Shown: positions 33,901 to 45,278, counted from the stretch's first letter. The stretch is 64,000 nt of DNA from Mesorhabditis belari (GCA_958450365.1 CAUEEP010000910.1:963001-1027000); one strand, 5' to 3'. A program made the numbers and translations. The notes: generated by a model from the sequence alone, not told the origin.

Positions 33901-35170
33901 AACCAAATGCAAATTTTTGCTTCCAGTTGTCGATTCCAGTGCTAATCCTTGGATGTCCGTGGATTTATTTTGGTTCGACGCTTGTTTTCAGCTCGATTTC
34001 GAATGCAAGTATGACTTTTCCTTTAGTGTTTTATGTTCTAGGTTGTCGTAAATAAGCCAGAACATTTTGATTTCAGCTAATGATTTTTAAAAGATACCTC
34101 TTTGAAAACACAGTAAACAAACCGCCAGTTTACATTAGATCAGCCCAATTTTGGTATCATTCGACGAGGAATCACAAGACTCAGTCAATGACACCAAAGT
34201 TCGGCTGATCAGATGAAAAGTGGCAATTTGATTATGAAAAGTTTTAGAAAGTATTAGGTATATGCATAAGAAATGCGGATTTTGATCAAAAAAGCTATTT
34301 AACAATTCATTTCCAACTTCAATCCACTTATTATTTACAACTTTAATCGTATAATTTCGCAAACTCTAAAGGAAACTATAAAGGAACTATAAAGGAACTA
34401 TAAAGGAACTTTAAAGGAACACCCAGGAGACGACTTTTTATTTTGCACTACCAGTAAAACGTGGATTTTCTCCAATTTTTGGCGTAAATCGTCGTCATCA
34501 ATGGTCAGAGGTGACCATGTTCTTCGTCATCATCCTCTCACCATTGATGACGTCATGTAGATCCTCGCTACCGTTGCGGAACTTTATAAATCATCGGCCG
34601 CATTCATTTTCAGATATAATGTCTGATTTAAAGACAGAGGCGAGCTTTTATGGTATTCAACAGCGCTCTTTCCCAGCTTGAAATCGTAGAGAATACATAC
34701 ACAAACGCGATCCTTGAGGTCCTCCATCTCTAATACAAAAAGTGTTGAAGCAAAAAATATCAATTAAAAAGCAATAGAAACTAGTCAAAAGTGGCTAAAA
34801 AATGCAAAAAGAATTAGCTAAAAATGTTGAAAATATGATGAGATACAAGATTTCAAAGTTCATTTGCATTTCTTATGCATGTACCTAATGCATGTAGTTA
34901 CCTTTTAGAAAAAGCACTCTAATCTAAGCCCTGAATCTTAGCTTCGCTCTTAGCTCTTAGAATCTTAGCCCACTCTAATCTAAGCCCTGAATCTTAGCTC
35001 ACAACAATTTTCTCTTTGGCGTCCTTTGCACACATGGATTTATCTCATCACTTTTCTTGATCACTGTCAACGAACCCTATCGACATGCCGTCATTTCTAT
35101 TATTTTACGGTTTGTTGCAAACCAAAACAAGAGCTGCACTGTAACAAGAGGTCCAGGATCAACAAGTTAA
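30914..35170 (+). CDS. Srh-class seven-transmembrane chemoreceptor
   Basis: Eight exons join in frame: 30914-31090, 32160-32285, 33042-33139, 33179-33311, 33596-33736, 33778-33888, 33927-34008, 34998-35170. They give about 346 residues, the usual Srh length. Family features in order: an N-terminal helix ending in MKDFKVHLLIYQ; the second helix with LLSPELYFSALAG; FSFKHQKLM after helix three; KYPCLYLL; MQKKFLITLCLQ before the sixth helix (LSIPVLILGCPWIYFG); and the closing THGFISSLFLITVNEPYRHA. Srh proteins are nematode G-protein-coupled chemoreceptors, usually in sensory-neuron cilia. Intron 1 holds two MITEs, intron 2 a nested repeat cluster and intron 7 a mariner relic. No frame damage was seen. 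Confidence 0.88.
31113..31384. mobile_element. MITE family A, copy 4
   Basis: Full copy with ends TACCGTAAATACTGTAATAG and TACAGTATTTACGGTA in Srh intron 1. Relative to the receptor exon it is in the opposite orientation from the equivalent copy at 9715. Confidence 0.85.
31473..31742. mobile_element. MITE family A, copy 5 (inverted)
   Basis: Full copy in the opposite orientation to copy 4, 88 bp further along the same intron. The spacer (with 'GATGTTCTTTATCGCAAACA') also occurs at 9495-9584, inverted. Confidence 0.85.
32310..33005. repeat. Repeat cluster in Srh intron 2
   Basis: The phrase 'CTTGGTGTTGGACTGTCCAA' and its inverse, 'TTTGCCATTGGCATTCTAAG' and 'CGCGTATAAAAGGTC' each recur several times in both orientations. 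This fits two or three overlapping copies of a hairpin element. Confidence 0.7.
34253..34892 (-). pseudogene. Deleted mariner in Srh intron 7
   Basis: Ends TTAGGTATATGCATAAGAAA and the inverse of TTAGGTACATGCATAAGAAA. On the minus strand from 34727 the sequence encodes MEDLKDRVCVCILYDFKLGK and SAVEYHK, a mariner transposase N-terminus, which then degenerates. A solo end of the same family (GCATTTCTTATGCATGTACC) lies at 60268-60287. Confidence 0.75.
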
Positions 35171-35692
35171 AGCCATTCTACTGCACTATTAAGCATAATG
35201 TATTGTAGAGTACTGTATTAGTGAGTAGACTGGACAGTAAATATCACATTCACATTCACCTAATATTAGGACAGTAAATATCACATCCAGTACAATACAG
35301 TACTGTATAAAGTACTGTATTAGTGAGTGGACTGGACATATCACATCACACAATACACTACTGTATAAGCACATACTAGCCGACGGATCAAGAAATCAGG
35401 TTCATCCCTGATTTGTAGTTAAATTTTGGTTTAACAATCGTTAATCGTTTTCAGAAACCCTGCACATGCACATCATCCACCACCACCTGTGCAATTAAAG
35501 GATCACCGGTCATCATCAACCATCAACCATATATCAACTTGCTAAAATTTGTTGACTGTGGCCAGGCAAGATAAGCCAGAGTCGGAGCCAGAGTCGGATT
35601 TAGCCTAGCTTCTGACCTTGCCTGGTCTATTGTTATTGATCCGGTCGACGACCCAAATTCGCGAGTTGTTCCAGGCTGACTCGTTGTTGTTG

Positions 35693-35720
35693 TACAGGGT
35701 GTTCAATATTTATGGAAACC
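35693..35720. repeat. Solo Tc1/mariner-type terminus
   Basis: TACAGGGTGTTCAATATTTA followed by TGGAAAC looks like a Tc1-type inverted terminus, with no partner end nearby. Just after it, 35725-35772 is a TAGTAGATACTAG-rich inverted repeat. A block at 35790-35875 matches 755-830 in inverse orientation. Confidence 0.5.
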
Positions 35721-36164
35721 AGTAGATACACTAGTAGTATCTACTAGTATCTGCTAGTAGATACTAGTGGAAAAAATTTTTTCCCATATCACCATGGCCA
35801 CCACCACCAAATGGGCCACCACCATGAGATTTTTGGCATAAAATTAAAACTTTCTTCTCTTCACTGTGGTGTCATATTAGAGTTAATGTATAAACTAAGA
35901 TTTTTAGCCAAATACTTTATTAATCTACATTATATGATAATCTGTCGTACATCAAAGATTTTCAAATCGCCTTTTTTTAAAGAAGTATCCCCTTTTTCCA
36001 AGGAAACGCTGATCAATAAAGTGTATGGTTTAAATTTGTAGTTATGCTTTCTCTTCCACACTTGCTTTCTCTTTGAATTTCTACATTCCTCAAAATCAGG
36101 ACTGCAAACTGGCATGTTTCACTGTTTATTTTTGATTTTCTGCATTCGTATCAGAGTTTAATAA

Positions 36165-36170
36165 TTTATT
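36165..36170 (-). promoter_or_regulatory. Poly(A) signal of DNase II gene
   Basis: AATAAA on the minus strand, about 10 nt beyond the stop codon at 36180-36182. Confidence 0.6.
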
Positions 36171-36179
36171 ACTGTTCAC

Positions 36180-39100
36180 TTAGCATTGATTTTGTGTGGT
36201 GATCACGTTGAAAGCATTCCACATCTTGTCGTTACTGATGCAAGTCGTGCCACCGCCACGCACGTATTGTGAAGTCTGAAATGATTGAGTAAATCACAAA
36301 AAGGAATCATTTAGCTAATCATTTAGCCAATCATTTAGCTCATCATTTAGCTAATCAGCCAATCAAAGCTATCAAAGCTATCAAATAAGTTTAGTCAGGA
36401 TACTTTTGAACTCTACCATTCTGTTGATGTCTCCAATGCACACATAGGGGCTTGTTTTAAGAGCTGAACGGGCCAATTTGCTGTGATCTTTCGTGTATTT
36501 GAATTCAAGGGACTCGCCGACCTAAATAAATTCATTGTTCATTTATCATTTATTCATTGTTCATTTCAAATAAGTCAAATGTTGGTTTCGTAAGATCGAA
36601 AAGTTTGCAAAGGTAATCAAAAGCCGAAACATTGAAGTTTCTGTTGCATTTTTATTTCTAAAGTAATTCTAATTGTAAAGTAAAGTAAAGTAAGTAAAAT
36701 TTTATAAAAAAACCTTTCAAAAGTCTTTTCAGAGTCAATATTTTATACTTCTCAGCCAACGGATTTCCCTCCATCTCCCTTATCACCAATTTTCTAGACC
36801 CCGTCTCTCGGCCCACGTAGTATAGTGGTTAGTACTCCACGTTGTGGCCGTGGCGACGCTGGTTCGATTCCAGCCGTGGGCAATTCTTTTTGTTTTTTTG
36901 GGGAGAATGAATTTTAGGGAAATGGAATGGATTTACCTTAATCGTCAAGGCATCATTGACCGGGAATGGATCTCCACAAGTCAACGGCACTTCGCTTCCT
37001 CTTCTCCAGCTCTCCACAATGAATGGAGTTCGGAGTGAAGGAGCCAAGAGTTTTTGGTAGAGATCTGAAAGAATCTTGTTTCTAGAGAAGCAATTTCAAT
37101 AACCATCGTTGAAGTCAGCGGTTTTAGCGAAAGATTTGAACTGTTGACCGCCCTTTGTCGTGAGTGTTATTGATGAGTGCGAGTTGGCGCCTGATTGGAA
37201 TTTTCCGGCGATCAGCTGAAAGATTTCACTTGGATAAGTCTTCATAAACAGACCAGATTTTCAAAATTCTTAGATTTCCTTATTAGCTTACATTAGCAAG
37301 ATCGGGATTTGCGGAGGCCATGCTTGTTGGAAGATTCGATGAGTAGATGTCGGGATGGTTGTAGAAAAGTTGAGTTCCTAAAAAGTTTTGACGTTTGGAA
37401 TTTTAGCCCTAAAGCCTAAGCCTTTAAACTACAAGAAAACCTTGAACAAGAAGCTAACAACAAGCTAACACGCTAGTCAACGAACAATAAGCTAGTTCAT
37501 GCTCAAGTCAAAGCTGACCACAATAGAGGATTATCACCACTAGTTAATACTAGTTAATGTAATTTTGTAAGACGTGTATTGTTTTTTTTGGCTTTACTAT
37601 AAAGAGGTGAAAGTTTTAGTTTTGTAATGTATTATCTAAATGCGTGGTGTGAAATATTCATGGAAAATTCATGGAAAATGAGTTTCCAAACATTTCCCAC
37701 TCACCAATATCCTTGAGTTGAGCATAGGTGAACGTCATGCACAACATCGTTTGCCCGTAATCGGTTCCCGAATCCGGATATTGATAGTGATCAGGTGGAG
37801 GGAATTTCGGTACCGAATGCACCAACCACACTCCCGTTTGACCATCGAAGAAGAGGGTGCCTGCAAATCTTGTTGTTGTTGTTGTCCTAGAGCTAACTTT
37901 AAACGTTTAAACTTTACAGAGACTTTTAAACTGTACAGAGCTTGTTTTAATGTAAAGAATGATGTAAAGGCCAAGAAATGTAATGAATGATGTACCCTTT
38001 GTGTGCCCAAATTGAACAGCAGCCAGCTCTGGTCGATAGATTCGACTGTCGACTCGATTCGCCATTTGGGATGACATCGAAACGGTGCCATAGGGCTGAA
38101 AAGGATCGGGAATTTTCTCGGATTCGAAACTTTTCCTCTATGCGTTTTCTAAAACGTATCAACAGTCAAAAACCGTCATTACCGTATCAACAAATCAATA
38201 ACAATCAACAAAAGTACCGTAATCAAAGTTTACCAAATGTTAGCGCTCTCCAAAGTCAAAATTTCAGAAAAAACAAAAACAGATAGGTTCCACCGAGATT
38301 CGAACTCGGGTCGCAGGATTCAAAGTCCTGAGTGCTAACCGCTACACCATGGAACCGTGGTTGGCGGCAGGGAAAAGAAGCAGATAAAGCTGACAGATTC
38401 ATCAATGACAGATTGTTTCTTGAATTGTTTCTCATGCCAATTCTGGTTTTTTTTTGCACAAAAAGGAAGGAAAGGCTGGGATAATGGATTTGCAAAGCTG
38501 ATAACAGAGAAAGCACACCAATTTCTAATTCTATACGCTCTAGAAACTTGTCTGAAACGCTCCAGAAACAGAAACTTGTCTCTGAATCATTCACAGACAG
38601 AAAGTTTACATTCAAATGCAAAATGACTGCTGATTTAACTAACATTTACCTTAGTTTGCATGAAAAGAGCTTTTCCATTCAAACTAGAGTCTAAAGATCA
38701 ACAATTCTAAGATTAAATGCTTCTTGAATACAGTCTTTAAGCTTTGAGAGAGATCTAGAGATTTTTTTGATAGTTTTTGATAGTTGATAGTTCAATTTGT
38801 CTTTGTTGCCATCATTCCAACTCACCTCATCATTGAACATCACATGGAAGATTGTCTTGTCGTCTTTCACCGCGTAGAATTGATTGAGCGTGTTGGCGAT
38901 TGCTTGATTTGTGCTGTTTAGGGGTTGTGCTGATGGACGGAGTTGCGATGGGTCGTTTACATCCAAATAGTAGAAAGCAAGGCCTTGAGCAATGTCGATC
39001 ACAGTGTTATCTGGAAATCAGAAATGGGCATGTTAGGTAGTGATTTAAAGTGCAATCAGCGTACACGCATCCCTTCTGGGCACTGGATTTGTTTTCAATT

Positions 39101-40191
39101 TCCTTTGAGGAAACTGTCTGCACCGGAAAGGATGTTTTTAGGGTTTTGAACAAAGAGTACACTACAGCATAACGATTCTTAAACTCTAGCTTCAGAACAA
39201 TAACTGCACAACAGCACAATAACTGCACAAGAGCACAATAACTGCACAACAGCACAACTCTCGTTTGTGCTTTGTGTAGTTTGTGCTTAGAAATTTAACT
39301 TTTAGCACCACTTCTAGCACCGGTAAAGCTTTCATTTTTTTTGCCTTGCTGCTGAAAACTGGGAAAAAGTGTGTTATATTAGGTGTACTATGTGTTGATA
39401 TGGCTTACTCTTTTTAGAAACAACTAGAGATTAACCTACCGTTTTTACTTATTAACTTACAGTTTTACCTATTCACTTACAATTAGCTTAAAGTTTTTAC
39501 CGTTTAAAAGCTCTTCTAGCTTTACTGATCTTCTAGATTATCGCATTTGGAAATCCTTTCGTTTTGTCTATTTTCAAAGAGCAAAAAGTTGAGGAATCAA
39601 AAGCAGAAAAGGCTGAATGATACAATTTGAGCACTTTTAGCCAAAGAAACCCAAAGAAACCTATTTTGAAGTCATAAGAGAAAAGTTAGAGCACCAAAAA
39701 GTTACCATTATAACCAAAATCTCAGCTTACTTTGTCAAGCCGTTATTGTTTTGACGATTTAATGGATTTTCGGATTAAAAACACTTGTTTCTGCTCAAAT
39801 ATTCCTCAAAATCTATCCAAATTCGTTCAAAAAGATCTAAAATGAGAAAAAAGAAGAACCTTTTATTTGAAAACCGTAACTAAAATAGCCCTTTACTTGT
39901 TTTCTACAGAGGAAACTACAGAGAAAAATGGAAATACCATACCAACACAAAGTACTCAACCAAATAGCTTTTTAAAATAAAGTACTGTTTCGAAATAATG
40001 CTAACTTATGCTTTTTAGCTTATGCTTTTTAACTTATGCTAACTTATGCTTTTTCTATTCAAACACTAACCCTTCTCAATCGGCATTTTGTAGACGGCAA
40101 ACCAATCGACATCTTTATTGTTTTGATCTTTGCACGAAAAGGCAAAAATCGATGGAAGAACGAGCAAAACGATGACCGGAGAAAGGCCCAT
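36180..40191 (-). CDS. Deoxyribonuclease II (acid DNase)
   Basis: Nine minus-strand exons join in frame to 362 residues: 40071-40191, 38826-39010, 37996-38095, 37705-37860, 37292-37377, 37104-37215, 36937-37064, 36417-36521, 36180-36275. A signal peptide (MGLSPVIVLLVLPSIFAFSC) precedes VDWFAVYKMP, the family's N-terminal motif. The first catalytic motif is GHTKG at the exon 3/4 join. It is followed by GVWLVHSVPKFPPP and YGQTMLCMTF. The second is DHSKL, followed by YVCIGDINRM and RGGGTTC. DNase II enzymes cut DNA in acidic compartments such as lysosomes, including DNA of apoptotic corpses. C. elegans members are NUC-1, CRN-6 and CRN-7; I cannot say which is orthologous. Intron 2 carries a tRNA-Gln on the same strand. 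All HxK residues are present, so the gene appears active. Confidence 0.93.
36811..36882 (+). tRNA. tRNA-His (GTG)
   Basis: 72 nt. The acceptor stem GCCCACG/CGTGGGC pairs fully, as do the D arm (TAGTATAGTGGTTAGTA), anticodon stem CCACG/CGTGG with loop TTGTGGC (anticodon GTG), and T stem GCTGG/CCAGC with loop TTCGATT. It lies in intron 7 of the DNase II gene, on the opposite strand. Confidence 0.95.
38285..38356 (-). tRNA. tRNA-Gln (TTG), copy 1
   Basis: The minus strand reads GGTTCCATGGTGTAGCGGTT to GGTGGAACCT. The acceptor GGTTCCA/TGGAACC, anticodon stem CAGGA/TCCTG with loop CTTTGAA (anticodon TTG) and T stem CCGAG/CTCGG all pair. It lies in intron 2 of the DNase II gene. Confidence 0.95.
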
Positions 40192-40261
40192 TACCTGAAA
40201 AGAAAAGAAATTTCGATTATAAAAGAGAAAAATTAAAGGAAAAGATCGCTACTTTGCGCCA

Positions 40262-40425
40262 AATTCTTTTGCTCAACTTGCCATAACTATAACTTTCTTC
40301 TAAGTGAGCGAATCTTTATGCCTTTGTTGTCATTTTGTTAAACTTGTTGAGATCTACAAAATGACACCAAAAAGATAAGGATTTACCTACTTAGAGGAAA
40401 GTTACGAGTTGTGCAAAAAAATTTC
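40262..40425. repeat. Palindromic element family C, diverged copy
   Basis: 'ATAACTTTCTTCTAAGTGAG' and its inverse 'CTACTTAGAGGAAAGTTA' flank 'TTGTCATTTTGT' and 'ACAAAATGACACCAAAA'. Related to 25955-26140. Lies just upstream of the DNase II start codon. Confidence 0.65.
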
Positions 40426-40498
40426 GCGGAAAGTAGCCACCGCCGATCGCTTCATAGTTGAAAGAATACGTTTTTTGAAAAGCAATCGATTAGCAATA

Positions 40499-40785
40499 TA
40501 CCGTATTTCTTCGAATAGAAGACCGGGTAAAGAGTATCATCGCGTACTCCTGCGTAGCAGCCCTTTTTAAAATTTCTTTTCTGCATAAAAGCTTTCAGTC
40601 AAGTGCTATAGGGCTGGAAAATGGCTCAAAAATCTGTTAGCTCATGTGGTATTTTTGGGCCATTTTCCAGCCCTATAGCACTTCATTAAAAGCTTTTATG
40701 CAGAAAAGAAATTTTAAAAAGGGCTGCTACGCAGGAGTACGCGATCATACTCTTTACCTGGTCTTCTATTCGAAGAAATACGGTA
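40499..40785. repeat. ~285-bp palindromic MITE
   Basis: Starts TACCGTATTTCTTCGAATAG and ends with the inverse CTATTCGAAGAAATACGGTA. Long arms include 'GGGCTGCTACGCAGGAGTAC' and 'TGCTATAGGGCTGGAAAATG'. No coding content. Confidence 0.85.
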
Positions 40786-41039
40786 AAAGCAATATGAAAG
40801 CCATCGATTAACAATATAAAAGCAATCAAAATTTATCTCGAGCAAAGTCAGAAAGAAAAAATTATGTGCTAGCAAAAGTTGTAATAATTTTTTAATGTTA
40901 AAATTAGATTTTAAATTAAAGTCTAAAATAATGCCCAGCTCAAATAGTGTACTTTACTTTCTTTACTTTCTGTACTTTTTGCTCGCACAAACGCACACTT
41001 TCTAGCACACTTCAGTCCTAGGTCATTTGCGCTCTGACA

Positions 41040-41212
41040 AAGAAAAGAAAAGCTGTGTACTAGAAAGGGTTTGCTTGCAAAAGACCAAAGTACGGACAGA
41101 GTTCTTTCACATTTATAAATGAATATAAATAAATAAATGTGAAAGAACTCTGTCCGTACTTTGGTCTTTTGCAAGCAAACCTTTTCTAGTACACAGCTTT
41201 TCTCTACAGTTT
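41040..41212. repeat. Near-perfect ~170-bp palindrome
   Basis: AAAAGCTGTGTACTAGAAAG through 'CTTTGGTCTTTTGC' and their inverses surround a short AT-rich loop near 41120-41135. The arms are about 75 bp and almost identical, implying a recent origin. Confidence 0.85.
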
Positions 41213-41866
41213 TTTGCATAACAAAACCCTAAATTTAAAAAATTCAAAATGAAAAGCGAGTAAAATTCAAAAGCTTAAATGATTTTTGAGCACATTTTCG
41301 CCGAATCTCTAAAGTCTATCAAAGAATTTTCGAATTCCGGCCTGGTGAACCCTGGGGTTGAGAAGATAAGGAAAATCACAAGGGGATTTTGAAAACGAAA
41401 AAAAAGCCCGGGCTCGCTTGGTAAAAATGAAAGAAATTTGGCAAAAAAGGGCATAAAAGGGCGGAAAAATCGAGTAGTTTAACCAATTTAACCAATTACC
41501 CAAAAAATCAGTTATAGGAATGAAATTTCTATAATTTAGAATGAAATTTCTATAATTTAGAATGAGATTTCGAAATTTCTTTGATTAAACTCGCAAGGGA
41601 AAACGAAAACCCCAAATTTTCCTTTCAAATACTTCTCTTTGATGTCCAAAAATGCCAAAGTTTGCCTAGTTGAAGACAATTTTTATAAAAGAAATCAATT
41701 TCTAAAAGAAATCAATTATAAAAGAAATCAATTATAAAAGAAATCAATTTCTAAAAGATTTTCGCGAAATTTCCGCCAAATTCTCTTCAAAAAGCAGAAA
41801 AGGACGCGGAAACGGGAACTTTTCCCGCCAACAAATAAAGTGCTTTTTTTCGCCTTCTCTCTCGTC

Positions 41867-41938
41867 GGTTCCATGGTGTAGCGGTTAGCACTCAGGACTT
41901 TGAATCCTGCGACCCGAGTTCGAATCTCGGTGGAACCT
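41867..41938 (+). tRNA. tRNA-Gln (TTG), copy 2
   Basis: Identical to copy 1 over its 72 nt, with all four stems intact. The flanks differ from the other two copies, so it is independent of the DNase II-linked duplication. Confidence 0.95.
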
Positions 41939-42506
41939 ACCATTTTTGCTTTTTCGGAAATTTCTTGGCAGATCTTTTTGGGTTCATTTAGCGTCTAATC
42001 TTTGATGAAATTTTTGATTTTTAGACTCTGATTTGAATGGAAACTATCAAAAATCTAAGTTAATGTAAATCTTAATGAAATCAAAGTCGGTTTGCATTAA
42101 ATCAGGGGTCATTTTGTAAACTTTCTGTCTGTGAATGATTCAATAAGCATATAAGCTTAGAACTCTTGATCTTTAAACTCTAGTTTGAATGGAAACTCTC
42201 AAGAATCTAAACTGAGATAAATATTAGTTAAATCAACATCAAATCAACAATCAGTTTGCATTAAATCAGCAGTCATTTTGTAAACTTTTTGTCTGCGAAT
42301 GATTCAATTGGTTTCTAGAGTGTATAGAATTAGAAATTGGTGTGCTTTCTTTGTTATCAGCTTTGCAAATCCATTATTTCAGCCTTTTCAGCCTTTTCTT
42401 CCTTCCAAAAAACCAGAATTGGCTAGAGAAACAATTCAAGAAACAGGCTGTCAATCATTGATGAATCTGTCAGCCTTATGTGCTTCTTTTCCATCCCGAT
42501 AACCGC

Positions 42507-42578
42507 GGTTCCATGGTGTAGCGGTTAGCACTCAGGACTTTGAATCCTGCGACCCGAGTTCGAATCTCGGTGGAACCT
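42507..42578 (+). tRNA. tRNA-Gln (TTG), copy 3
   Basis: The same 72-nt gene with intact stems. Flanks on both sides match those of copy 1 inverted, because it belongs to the duplicated DNase II intron segment. Confidence 0.95.
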
Positions 42579-42931
42579 ATCATTTTTTGGTGCTGTGAAA
42601 TTTTGATTTTCGAAAGCGCTAACATTTGGTAAGCTTTGATTACAGTTGATATGTTTTAGAAAACGTCTGACTTTTGATATGTTTTAGAGAACGCATAGAA
42701 AGATAACTAAATGATAACTAAATGATACAGTGAACTTTCTAGTGAACTGAGTGAATACAGTGAACTTTCTTTTGCATTTTAGAACATTTTGCTTGTTCCA
42801 TGTTCGTTTGTCCTTGATTTTCAGTTCTTCTAAATCAGTTACTTGTTCTTTTGAGAGTTTTTGTTATGAAATCCCATCTAACGATCAACAATTAGAATCC
42901 AAGAAAATTCCGGATCCTTTTCAGCCCTATG

Positions 42932-43306
42932 GCACCGTTTCGATGTCATCCCAAATGGCGAATCGAGTCGACAGTCGAATCTATCGACCAGAGCTGGCTG
43001 CTGTTCAATTTGGGCACACAAAGGGTACATCATTCATTACATTTCTTTCGGCCTTTACATTAAAACAAGCTCTGTACAGTTTAAAAGTCTCTGTAAAGTT
43101 TAAACGTTTAAAGTTAGCTCTAGGACAACAACAACAACAAGATTTGCAGGCACCCTCTTCTTCGATGGTCAAACGGGAGTGTGGTTGGTGCATTCGGTAC
43201 CGAAATTCCCTCCACCTGATCACTATCAATATCCGGATTCGGGAACCGATTACGGGCAAACGATGTTGTGCATGACGTTCACCTATGCTCAACTCAAGGA
43301 TATTGG
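42932..43306 (+). pseudogene. Duplicated DNase II exons 3 and 4
   Basis: Exon 3 (about 42932-43031) encodes PYGTVSMSSQMANRVDSRIY onward to the catalytic HTK. Exon 4 (about 43151-43306) encodes TLFFDGQTGVWLVHSVPKF onward to AQLKDI. Splice sites are retained but exons 1, 2 and 5-9 are absent, so no enzyme can be made. It may seed antisense RNA or gene conversion with the intact gene. Confidence 0.88.
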
Positions 43307-44214
43307 TGAGTGGGAAATATTTGGAAACTCATTTTCCATGCATCATTTTCCATTTTCAGTTCTTCTAAATCAGTTACTTGTTCTTTTGAGAGTTTTTGTT
43401 ATGAAATCCCATCTAATGATCAACAATTGGAAGTGTTTTAACAATTGGATCAACAATTGGAAAGTAAACCAAAAACTTTCGATTTTTGTTTGTTTAAAGC
43501 CAGTTTTTTTGTTTTTTTTCGTCAAACTTGGCAAAATCTGTGACTCTGCTCGATTTTTGTGCATTTTGGATAACTTTTGATGTCGAAAAGCACTTTTTTA
43601 AATAGAAATTTTATTAATTTTAGTTTAAAATCTTAAAAACTACAAAATTACATTACAAAATTGATAAAAAAAGAGATCAAAAACTATTAAAGGGTCCCTG
43701 AGAAATAAATGCAAATTCCAAAGCTTTTTAAAGCTCCAAAATTTGCATATTACCAGTAGTTTACATTTTAGTCTGTGAGGAATACTGTAGCGTAGCATAG
43801 GTCAGGTGTACGCTTGCGTACGGTAATGACGGGCGCACGCTTGAGTACGGTAACGACGTGACGGGGCTGAGCCCGAGAGATGAATGCTTTGAGAGGCTGG
43901 GCTTTAGGCTTATCAAAAGTGATAGGAATTTTGATATTGAATCACAATTTTGTTATCTAGATATCTTTTTAGAAACTAGATATCTAGATATCTTCTTTGG
44001 TTTTATCAAAATCTTATCTTCTTCTTGGTTTTATCTTCTTCTCAGCCTCTTAAGCAGCTTTGTGTTGCGCCTTATGGGCAACTTTGGAACTCACCAAAAT
44101 TGAAGAAAAATCTGATATCTAGAATATCTGAAAATGGCTAGCATTTTCAAAAGTTCCAGATTTCCGCGAGCGGGGGAAACCTGACGACAACGTAGGTGAT
44201 CGGGAGCGGGTTGA

Positions 44215-44760
44215 GCCTGACTAGAGAACATCGCCAGATGCCCATGATCTTTTAAAACGAGACCAACTCCATATCTCATCCAATCGACGACGCTGCTTCC
44301 GAAACCGTTTTCAGTTTTTGCCCTCAAGGCCTGTGACGCGAAAGATCTGGGGTACAAGTTTTAGGCCTCCTTACTTGAGTTCATTTTTGCAACGGAGCCA
44401 ACTAGAGAGGTGTAGCGCCAAAGCTGCCGACTACGGGGCCAAAGGCTCGATCCGGGTTCGATCCCCTTCCAGATTAAAAACCAAAAGAGGTCAATTTCTT
44501 TTGGTTTTTAACCTGGAAGGGGATCGAACCCGGATCGAGCCTTTGGCCCGTAGTCGGCAGCTTTGGCGTTTGCACCTCTCTAGTTGGCTCCGTTGCAAAA
44601 ATGAACTCAAGTAAGACCTAAGACTTGTACCCCAGATATCTCGCGTTACAAGCATTGAGGACAAAAACTGAAAACGAATTCGGAATCAGCGTAGTCGATG
44701 CTATAAGATGGAGTTGGTCTCGTCACGAGCACCTGCCAACGTTCCCTAGTGAGTACAGGG
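44215..44760. repeat. ~545-bp palindrome enclosing inverted tRNA-like copies
   Basis: Arms pair from 'GAGACCAACTCCAT' through 'GAGTTCATTTTTGCAACGGA' to the centre near 44490. Each arm contains a tRNA-like sequence, at 44394-44472 (plus) and about 44514-44593 (minus). Both have 'AGAGAGGTG', 'AAGCTGCCGACTACGG' and B box GGGTTCGATCCCC. The arm motif 'ATATCTCGCGTTAC' is shared with the 8.4-kb element. Confidence 0.8.
44394..44472 (+). pseudogene. tRNA-like sequence in palindrome arm
   Basis: GGAGCC start, a D-arm-like region, GCTGCCGACTACGG, AAAGGCTCGATCC and GGGTTCGATCCCCTTCC. The overall length and extra arm recall class II (Ser/Leu) tRNAs, but the stems are imperfect. Confidence 0.45.
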
Positions 44761-44991
44761 AGGGTCAGCAATATGGCCTAGATCAGAACGTGACATAGGA
44801 GTGGGATACGATTAGCGAGTGATTACGTATGCAATCAAACCAAGGGTGGACGTAGGATCGATGCGGAGCCGCTGCTCTCCCCTAGCTCGATATCTTTTCT
44901 TTCTCAAATTCAAATTGATTGAATATTTTTCGAAAGTTGACTATTGGCTAAATATATTGACGTTGGATCTTGACTAAAGATCTTTGCAAAC

Positions 44992-45278
44992 TCAAATTCG
45001 AACTGAATACCTTAAACTGAAAAGATATCTTGCTAGAGAACTCAGCAATATAGTCAATTGTGAGCCGGACACGGAGAAAGATTTCGAATGTGTTTGTGCT
45101 GGTCGGCTGTCGATAGCGGGATGGTGGTGTGGCAATGTCGATGACAGCGATGACGGGGTGGTAGCGATGGTGTGTCTCATTGAGAACTGAAAATTTTAAA
45201 ATATTAAGTATTAAGATAAATCTATTGTTTTGTTTGCTTTCAACTCACCATAGGCTTTCGCTTCTCGAGTTTAGAGGG
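44992..45278 (-). CDS. Orphan exons of an unidentified gene
   Basis: On the minus strand, 45249-45278 (PSKLEKRKPM) has a CTTACAG acceptor and an ATG|GTGAGT donor. It joins in phase across a short intron with a TTTTCAG acceptor to 44992-45186. That exon encodes FSMRHTIATTPSSLSSTLPH onward to a stop. A second frame of the larger exon is also open, so the reading is not certain. No family is recognised and no upstream exons were secured. Confidence 0.35.

Larger units (their letters stand above)
42230..43330 (+). repeat. Inverted partial duplication of DNase II locus
   Basis: This block repeats 37690-38640 in inverse orientation, starting near the 'GTCTGCGAATGATTCA' phrase in intron 2, through tRNA-Gln, exon 3, intron 3 and exon 4 to its GTGAGT donor. 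The arms are ~3.6 kb apart. The intron halves show indels, whereas the exon sequence appears unchanged. Confidence 0.88.

Noticed and set aside
30914..34089. Srh gene truncated after the sixth helix
   Set aside because: A first reading stopped at 34089. The seventh-helix exon was then found at 34998-35170 in the correct phase, beyond a mariner relic in the intron.
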